A stretch of DNA of 64,000 nucleotides. It comes from Haliclystus octoradiatus (lineage: Eukaryota > Cnidaria > Staurozoa > Stauromedusae > Haliclystidae). The first letter of the stretch is position 1; each line of letters opens with the position of its first letter. Positions 33,901 to 42,900 of this stretch are shown here, in pieces. Under the pieces are notes generated by a model. The model did no database searches. It was not told the DNA's origin and saw only the letters and a program-made list of their open reading frames with translations. Where the stretch lies: positions 2,864,501 through 2,928,500 of the forward strand of contig OU744446.1 of assembly GCA_916610825.1 (NCBI GenBank). The letters run 5' to 3'. The position numbers and the translations under genes are program-made.

Positions 33901-36900
33901 TGGTTTCTTATAGCCAAGCATATGAACGTAGAGTATAAATTGATCAGGTACGAATAATTAAACGTCAGGTGATTTGATCTGTGTATTTATCAGAGTTGTG
34001 CTAATGTATTCCAACAATCAAATTGGTATAATTTTTAGTCTGACAGCGCAGTACTTATCTGGTACGATTTCTATCTGGTATAGTGCAATCTCCTCTCAAG
34101 TGGTGAAAGTCAGTCATAGTATATGTATTTAACAGTGTAAATATAATTGGAATAAACATTATTATTACTATGCTTACATGTAATTTCCTCTCCATCTTTC
34201 TTCCAAACTGACGTCGATGGAGGTCTAGTGTCAACTTTACAAAGAAGAACAGCATTTGAACCAGCTTTGACTTTCTCTTCCCTTGAACTTGAAGACGTAC
34301 TACCATGTCCTAGGATCAATAGTAAAGAAACACATTTTTAAAAGAAGAAAATTGTCAATCTACCAATTTTGTTTTGTCCTGGACTGTCAATCAAGGTGGT
34401 CAATAATGAATGAGATATTGTTATTCCGATTGTCAGAAGCACAAATTTAAAAGTAGATAACCTACTATATAAACGTCGATGTATGTCTGTCTGTATCTAC
34501 TGTATTCGAGATTCACGCTTCTCATGGTAGCTTAAACGTATCAAATCCATACTTTCTGTGGGGTATCTTGTAATTTTTTGCGCCAACATAGGCCATGTTT
34601 TATGTTCATATCTTTATATTCCTTCAATTGACGGCCCGAAGCGTATTTTTTCGTAGGATTTCTCTTGCGGCACCATAGAAAGAACGAATTACATACCCAT
34701 GTTCGTCACGCAATATCTTACACATCCGACTGACCTTCAGTTCTATTGTTTATTTATCACTTGGGCTAACTTCTAGGCTCTAGCACTTGAATTTTCTATA
34801 TTTTTATTTTCAAATTTCACCCAGCGGAGCGGGTTCACTTCACTAGTATTTAATAATAACATATTCATTATTATAAATGTGTCTTTCATATACTTTGCAA
34901 CGACAGCTAATCGCGACATTTAAGTACATGAAAGATAAAATTGTTATATGCCCAACTAGACACCTAACATCTTGATCAAAACAAGAAGAAGCAACACTAG
35001 GGCAAATATAATACTATACATAAGCAAATGTGAAAAGGAAGTGAAAGGTGTGATGCGGTTTTATCTTCAAAATAGAACAATCTAATTCTTAAATTCTTGT
35101 CATCCGTTTCAGACACATTGAGATCGTTCCATGTGATCAATCAAATGACTTCTAGCCTTTCTAATTGGTAACAACTAAATGTGGTTAGGCTAGGTTTGAC
35201 AGAAAAAATATGCTTGCAGTAAAAGAGTAAAACAGAATCCTCAAATCGCTAGGCGCAGTCACATGATCAAGCAGGGCCTTGGTGTACTGGTTAGGGTGTT
35301 GTACCTCGACCTGCAAAGTCTTAGGTTCAATCCTTGCAGAAGCATTATTTGTTGGTGTCAGGAAGAGCATCCGACCATTAACTGCACGCACGCTACCTCA
35401 CAAAACACTAACCGATTGACCAACTGCCAAAGTGAAAAAAATCTGCTAACTTACCCGGCTTCTGGACGGGCTCTGAGAAAAGCTATTAACTTCTGGATCC
35501 TAAGTTTTACCCAAAATGTTGTAAGCAATTTTGCCACACAACATACCAAAGACACAATAAATGCCTTCATTAAAACAATATCCGATTTCGGTGTGAGCAT
35601 ATGAGATATCAACTTGGAAAACTTTTAACTTTTGCTACAGAAAACACACCCGTACCGGTAATAAAATTACATACACAATTTTCCTGGCATGAGTGCCGGA
35701 TTGAATTTCTGGGGGCCTTGAGGCGCTCAAAATTAAGAAGATCTGATTTAGGGCCTTGTCAAACCAGGGAAACTACATTTTGACTGCCATTATAGTTTCT
35801 TCAAAATAGATGTTGATGGGAAAATATGGTTGTTCAGCATTGATTTTTATCCAGAAAATTTAGAAACAAACATGGATCTCAATGAACAGAAGATCCATTT
35901 GGCGTCATCTTATACAATTCAGCATTTTTGTAATTTTTGTTGTTGTCATGAAAGGATTTTTCTAAGATAAAAATTTGTTTCCCAATTTTATGAGGACTAT
36001 AATTTAGCGGGGCCTATGGCTGTTGCCTAGTCTGCATATGGGTTCTTCTGGCACTGTCTGGCATTATTGATTTCCAATTCCAAAGTCTTGGAATTTAGAA
36101 CGCCAAAGACAATAAAATCAAATTTACATTATCAGAATTGTTTTGATGTTACAATATGTATAGAAATTCTGCAAATTTGTTTTACAAAATTTACAAACTT
36201 CGGATTTTGGTCGATTTAGCTAAGACTTCTGGGATCTACTACTCAGAACAGCTGAAAATCTTAGTGGAGCATTAATAATTTCAGTACAAACATTTGCTAA
36301 ATAAAATTACAAATTCGGCGAATTCCTGAGTCGCAATAGAATAATACTCTTTGTATATTGAATTATTGATAGAGTTGCCACTACAGACAGGTGGTCTCTA
36401 CAGACAGGTGGTCTCTACAGACAGGTTGTGGCTAAATAGAGCATATTTAACTGAATTTTATTGCTTAGTCCTTACCAGAGACAGATAGCAACTTAAATTC
36501 CTTGAAATAAAAATCTGCATGAACACTCCATTTCAATTTAATACGACATGTATAGTAGCCATAATTTTCAAACGTCGCAGACTTTATAGTTAAATCAGAC
36601 AAAACTGTATATGTGAAATTGCCAGTTGGTCCTTCTTCCTTTTTAGTTGATACAATAGTGTATTGATCATTATTTGTGAGCACACTTCCGAGGGTTCCGT
36701 TTGTTTCACTAAAATACCACATCAATTCCAAGGCAGGGATATTTGGTGCTGATTTTGCGACAGGAAAATGCGAGACGGCATTACAATCAATAACAGTTGA
36801 ATCACCAACAAGAACAGTAGAATTTATGGCAGTTTCGTTCATTTTGATCTTTGGAACAGTTTCCCCTGTAAGAGAAAGATATTGCAACAGAAATTAAATA

Positions 36901-39900
36901 CAGTGACAAACTGGATTTAAGCTAACAAAATAAAAATAGCGCAGCGCGGAGGGAAAAGGGTTGGACAAAATGTTTTGCCTTTCGGAGTGGGATAGAATTA
37001 GCTCTGCAGCTAAAAAGTCACTCCACCGCAAGTAAACAAATCATTTCCGCAGCAAATTTTCTCATTGCCACCTCCTTGAGAAATTGCAGCTAAATATCAC
37101 CGCAGCTAAAGACATCATTACTGTACAGCAAATCGTCTAGCATTGCATATGTGAGAGCATAAATCATTATATCTACCTGGACCCACACAAACATACCCAT
37201 ACCCAGAGGCAATTACAAATCGACCAAAAAGTGACCTTGAGGTATAGAATTAAGAATACATTGAAACACATAACACTTCAATTTCCATGACTGATGCTAA
37301 AAAGGCTATTTCATGTAGGAGATTGTTCCAAACAACCGTACAATATACAAAATGGTGATAATGATTATTTATTTTTGAAGGGGCAATAAGTATACAACTG
37401 TCATTCTTCTCTAGCAGGGAGTCTAGCTGTAGGTCTATCGGAAGTTAATTTGCCATAGAAATTTCATCAAAATATTTTAGAAGCAAGTATTATTCAATAA
37501 AATGGGGGAATTCTGGACAGAGAGCAGGTTGTCACAAAGTGCTGGATCCTGGTTCCCAGAAGGACAGCACAAAATCCAAAGGTATTATTTTCTTTTGTGT
37601 TTTCTTCTTTAAAATAATAATTTTTGGATTTCATGTCACCATGCTTCAAAGCAAGTCAAATTTTGGTATCATCTTTTCAGATTTACGAAGCATTTAAAAT
37701 TTTATCCATAAGGTTTTCAATTTTACGTGGTTCTCGGAAGAGTAAAACCTTTGTGATATCCTGACAGAGAGTATCAGCCAGCGAGTTCGAGCAATTTCAG
37801 GAAGAAGAAATATTTGTAGCATTAATATATTTTATAATCGAAAGAAAAATCAATTGCTTTCTTTTCTTTGGACGATAAGTGAAAAGGTGAAATTTATGTC
37901 ATACTTTTTTGACAATATTGAAAAATTTGAAAACACTTACAGGATGCAGGTAAGTTATTTCATCTGATTAAGCCATTAATTTATCCTTTAACTTTGACAT
38001 AAAAAGCGTCAAATGAGTCAGTGACTAATTTTATGTCATAAAGTCGTCACATGTTCATAATATTTTCTATTATATTAACCCAGTATATAGGCCTAGCCAA
38101 GCCTACATTGGTACATTGGGGTCAACATTTGCAGTCTAGACCTCCTAGGTGACACATGACCTTAAGCCCTTAATACAAGTCTCGTTAAATTTGAACTTCC
38201 CTAAGTAAGTCCCCCTATGTTCAATCCGGAACTGGCCGGCTATGTATACAAGGTTCAATGCACCATAACATTCATAAACATTAAAAATAATATCGTTGTT
38301 GTACGATGCTTTGAATAATACTTTACCTGGGAGTACAAATAAATCTATTTGAGAAGCCTTCTTGACAGTTAAGAACGAAGCAATGCAATCGTAAAAATAT
38401 TGATCACTAGGAAGAACAGGCTGGAATATTAACGATAACTTGACAGAGTTGTTAGCTAAATTGAAATATAAAACATAAAATAATTATAGTACAAAAAAAA
38501 AGAAAATTCATTGTGACCGTAGATTCATTGTTCAAGTTAAGTGACGACATGTTCAAGTATAGTGATGTCTAATTTCTAATCACAACAAATGAGTGTGATA
38601 TAATCACGACTAGGGATGCCATTCGCTACCACTGATCTATATTAATGACTGGATAGAGCGTTTCATTAAGAATCACATCAAATCTTGAAGCAACAACATC
38701 TGACGATGTGTACTTACACAAACAAAATAGTTTCCGTTTAATTACAAAAGTCAACAGCAAATCGAGCATGTTGACTTGATCGAACATTTTGTGCGTACTA
38801 CAACAGCCGCCATGGAAGCTTCACTTTTGTCTACTGGAACGCTCTATATTGTAGGCTGTATAGATCAGTGGTCCCTAAGTGTTTTCCTTAAAGTCTGTCA
38901 ATAGAATCAGTAGTTTATGTAAGTCTGTGCTTTGCCTGTGATCCTAAATTTGGTATTAAGGTACATGATCCTGCAGCTTACCTGTAAACTCTTCAGTAGT
39001 GACAAAGATACGCCCAGGTTCAGTTGTATTATCAACATCCCAGCTTTCTTTTGTACTTTTTCTTACAAACGCAACTTGAGGAATGCCTTGGTCAGAAGAA
39101 GCCATACAATGATATGTTAAATTGGTACCACCCAAAACAGAAAATTCTGCAGGCAGGAATTTCACTTTCACATCTGGGAGAAGAAAGAAAATCTTTAGTT
39201 CATGAATAGTAATTACTGTACTTTATGCTGATCCGATCGCAATGATATGGTGCTCAATGGCAATAAGTGACAGAGCTGTAAATAAATAAATAGAGTCAAT
39301 GACTACACATGATTTCTGTTACTCGTTACCTGGTCTGTTTTTCTGTTACTGCTTAATTCATGAATAAATATTCAATCCTAGAAAATTTATCATTGGTGTT
39401 TCCGCGATAATAAGAGGACGGTAATTTATATTTTCAATTATATATTTTAAACGAATATATATTTAATTTCCAACTATTAATGATAACATATACGATGGGT
39501 CAACAACCACACCTAGCATGCGCTTCACTTGGCGACATACTTTCTACAACTCTCCAAAATCTCACATTTTCAGCTTTTTAAAGAATAGAATTCAAAATGT
39601 GAAGGCACCAACTGTCAACGCCAGAAAACTGTGTTGACAGCTACGTTGTATAAATCTAAACTAAAATATTAACATGCACGATTATAGCAATAAACACAAA
39701 GAAAACATATTTAAATTAAGATATTATTTTCGCTCAAACAACTGGTATAAGACTACATCTCGTACGTTTGAAATTATAGGATTTTGGTTCTTTCTTAAAA
39801 TCAAAATATTGACCCTTATTTTGAAACTTGTTTTCACATTTAAAAATCCTTCATTCTTTAACAATATACAGCTATTGTTTACAAACAAAGCTGTAGGTAA

Positions 39901-42900
39901 ATTTAAATGGTTTAGCATATTGTTTTGTTAATGATTTCAACCTGATTTAAAATTTTGATAATAGAATTCAGTTTCTATACCAAGCAAAACGGGAGATTAA
40001 AAAGGGGATATCAAGAGATTTTGATTGTATAGATGTTGTCGATGCAAATTTATTAGTTCAGTTTATTTTGTATTTAAGAATTAATGTAATTATTCGTTAC
40101 GTCAGTGCCCATAGTGATGTGACTATAGCGAAGAGCTAAAACCAAAGACTGAATTTTAATTTATCTACTTCTTTATTTTTATGTAATACTTATTACATAT
40201 ACGTCATCGACATTGAATTTGTTGATATATTCAATAAATAAGAAACTGTTTGTAGCCTGTTGCCGTTTATATATTTGATTGTGTCATTGCGATTTTTCTG
40301 TATGTTTCTCTACTATTGATGTGTATTCAACTTTCCTTGCAAAGAAATCTTTACAGCTGTAATGCACATGATCTCTTCTCTCTCAAGGAGAAACAGGCAA
40401 ATAAAACGATACTGTACGTACATTCATTAGGGTTGAGGCCCCTCATATTTATATGTGATATGTTATTGGCCTGTATTTTGGACGTGGATCTTGAAAAGGC
40501 ATTTTCAACCGCGCTATTGCGTGATCAAAAGAGTATTTGACGTACCAAAAGTAAACCAATTGAAAAAGTTTTTCAGCGTGTTTGAGGGGAAACTATAACA
40601 ATTTTCGCTACTTGGAATATCAGACTTAAAACATTTCTCCTGTGGGTGCACCTCAGACTCCAATTTCAAGAACTCAAGCCTTCGACATACTTGGTCATCC
40701 AAACACACTTGTTTCAGTTAAAACATTTTCTGTGCAGCTAAATGATACGGTTTCAAAGTCTAATGAAATCAATTTTAAGGGCTGCTTGTTGAATGCATGG
40801 AAATTGATTTTTTGATTGCATTAAACAGGAAATTGCAAACATTTATTGTCGGAATTATACGTTGTTGCCATGGCATATAGGGGGTCTCCAGGTAGCCCTA
40901 GCCGAGCAAAAATCACTTGTTTATGAACATGGAGATTTGAGTGAATGTCTTTGCTGCTTGGGTTAGTGATGAGCCGAATAATCGGTAACTAATCGGAATT
41001 GTCAGTAATCGGCCTTTTATAGCACTAATCGGAAATAATCGGTAATCGGCTTTTTTTCAGTCTTTTACACTTGCAAACCGATTATTAATCTTAGCAATTT
41101 CCTGTCATTTGTACCTGTTATTTGTCATTGGTTTGATCTGAATCAATTTGCAATATGATTGTTCTGTTATGATTATATTATGATTAGTGATAATAGGCAT
41201 AAACAACATCAGCGCGACCGTCATTTCTTTAATTGTTCTTATTTTGAAAAGCTTAGGCTAGGGTTATATGGACGCACCGAACTCAATTGATTCATTCATT
41301 CGAATTAAATCTCATGATAGCGCGCTTCGTATAACACCATTCGGTTCATCAACATTCCTCAAAAAACATTAAATGCGTCAAGCTAGCTCCGCACGTCAAG
41401 GCTTGACGTGCGGAGCTCTTCTCCATGAATTAAATTCATCGCCGCGTTATACGAGCGAGCTATCATCGCACCGAACTAAATACATTCGACTCACGGTGCC
41501 GTGACTGAGCTCCTATATCTACCTTATATGGCAATAAACCGGGGGATGTGCAAATCATAAATTATTTTAAAGGATGTTTCCATGGCAATACGATAGAAAG
41601 AACATCGCTTTTGGGATGTTGTTATGGTGACTTGTTTATATGATTGAAAGATGGCTGACAGGGAAGCTGATGTTTTCCAAAATCATGATTTAAAACATTT
41701 TAAAAACGTTTTATTTTGGTCAATCACAATGCATCAGCACTAGAATTGGGGTTGCTTTTATCATAATATGTTATTATAATGGAAATTTGCATTTAATTTG
41801 CTCTGAGTACTATGCCTTGATAGAACAAAAACTGTCTCCCATAAAAATGCTTGCAAACCTGTGAGATTACTACTTCATACAAGTTTCAAACTATAGATAG
41901 GCAAAATAGAACGGAAAAATCGCTGAAAATGAAAAATAATGCAAACAAAACACTCTGGTTTCAAACCATGCGGTATAATTCCAAGAAAACTACTTCCTAT
42001 CACGTGACATTTTGGCCAGTTTTTAAAGATCGTCGACATTCGGTTCGTCTGTATAACCCCAAATGCGAATTTAATGCAATTCGGTGTCGCACCTAATTCG
42101 AATTGAGTTCGGTGCGTCCATATAACCCTAGCCTTACAAAATGGTATTTACTTGCGAAGTTTGTATAGACAATTAATATCCGACAGCAGAAGTTTGCCTG
42201 TGACACAACGAAGCGAAGCTGGCAACAAAGTGACTTTATCCTGTAAATAATTTGTATATCTTTCCAACTTTGAAGACTGCTTTATCCAAAATAATAAAAA
42301 CAAAATCTGTGTGCAAACATTTTTTAAACATCAAACCATTTTAACTATTTTCAAAACTGTTTCCTACAAATTAAAACCCGATGACCGCTTTCTTTTTCAT
42401 AGTAAAATTATTCATTCAAACATGCTCGCGTGTTTTAGGCCCCGATTACACTATACCGGATAGATAACCGACCGTAGTCATTTCCACCCGTTTAGGCCTC
42501 TCAATTACACTACACGCTTTCTATCCGGTACGCTTCGCTTGCTTTTGCCGAGTCAAAATGACCCCACATCGTAGGTGATATGAAAAGCGCTCGGGTATGA
42601 AATCTGAGCCGAGCAGTGTAGTGTAATCGATAAAATGCGATAGCTCTGTCCACCAGCGCCTCGGTTTCAAACTATTCGGACTATTTGGATCCTATCCTTT
42701 CCCTTGTAAAAACGTTTAAATCTTCAAATTTGGGAACGATATTGGCTGATCAGTGGGGTACCTCTCTTCAAATATGTCCCTGATTTTTATATATTTTGAT
42801 TTTAAACCATCCCAGTCGACAGCATCATTTTCACATTTTGAAATGGAAGCCTTTGTTGCAATTAGCAATAACTCGACCTCCTCATCAGTCCAAAAGAAAT

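Noticed and set aside
34055-34319. Three overlapping frames over the Ig3 exon
   Set aside because: Only the frame with SREEKVKAGSNAVLLC joins neighbouring exons in phase; the other is a shadow.
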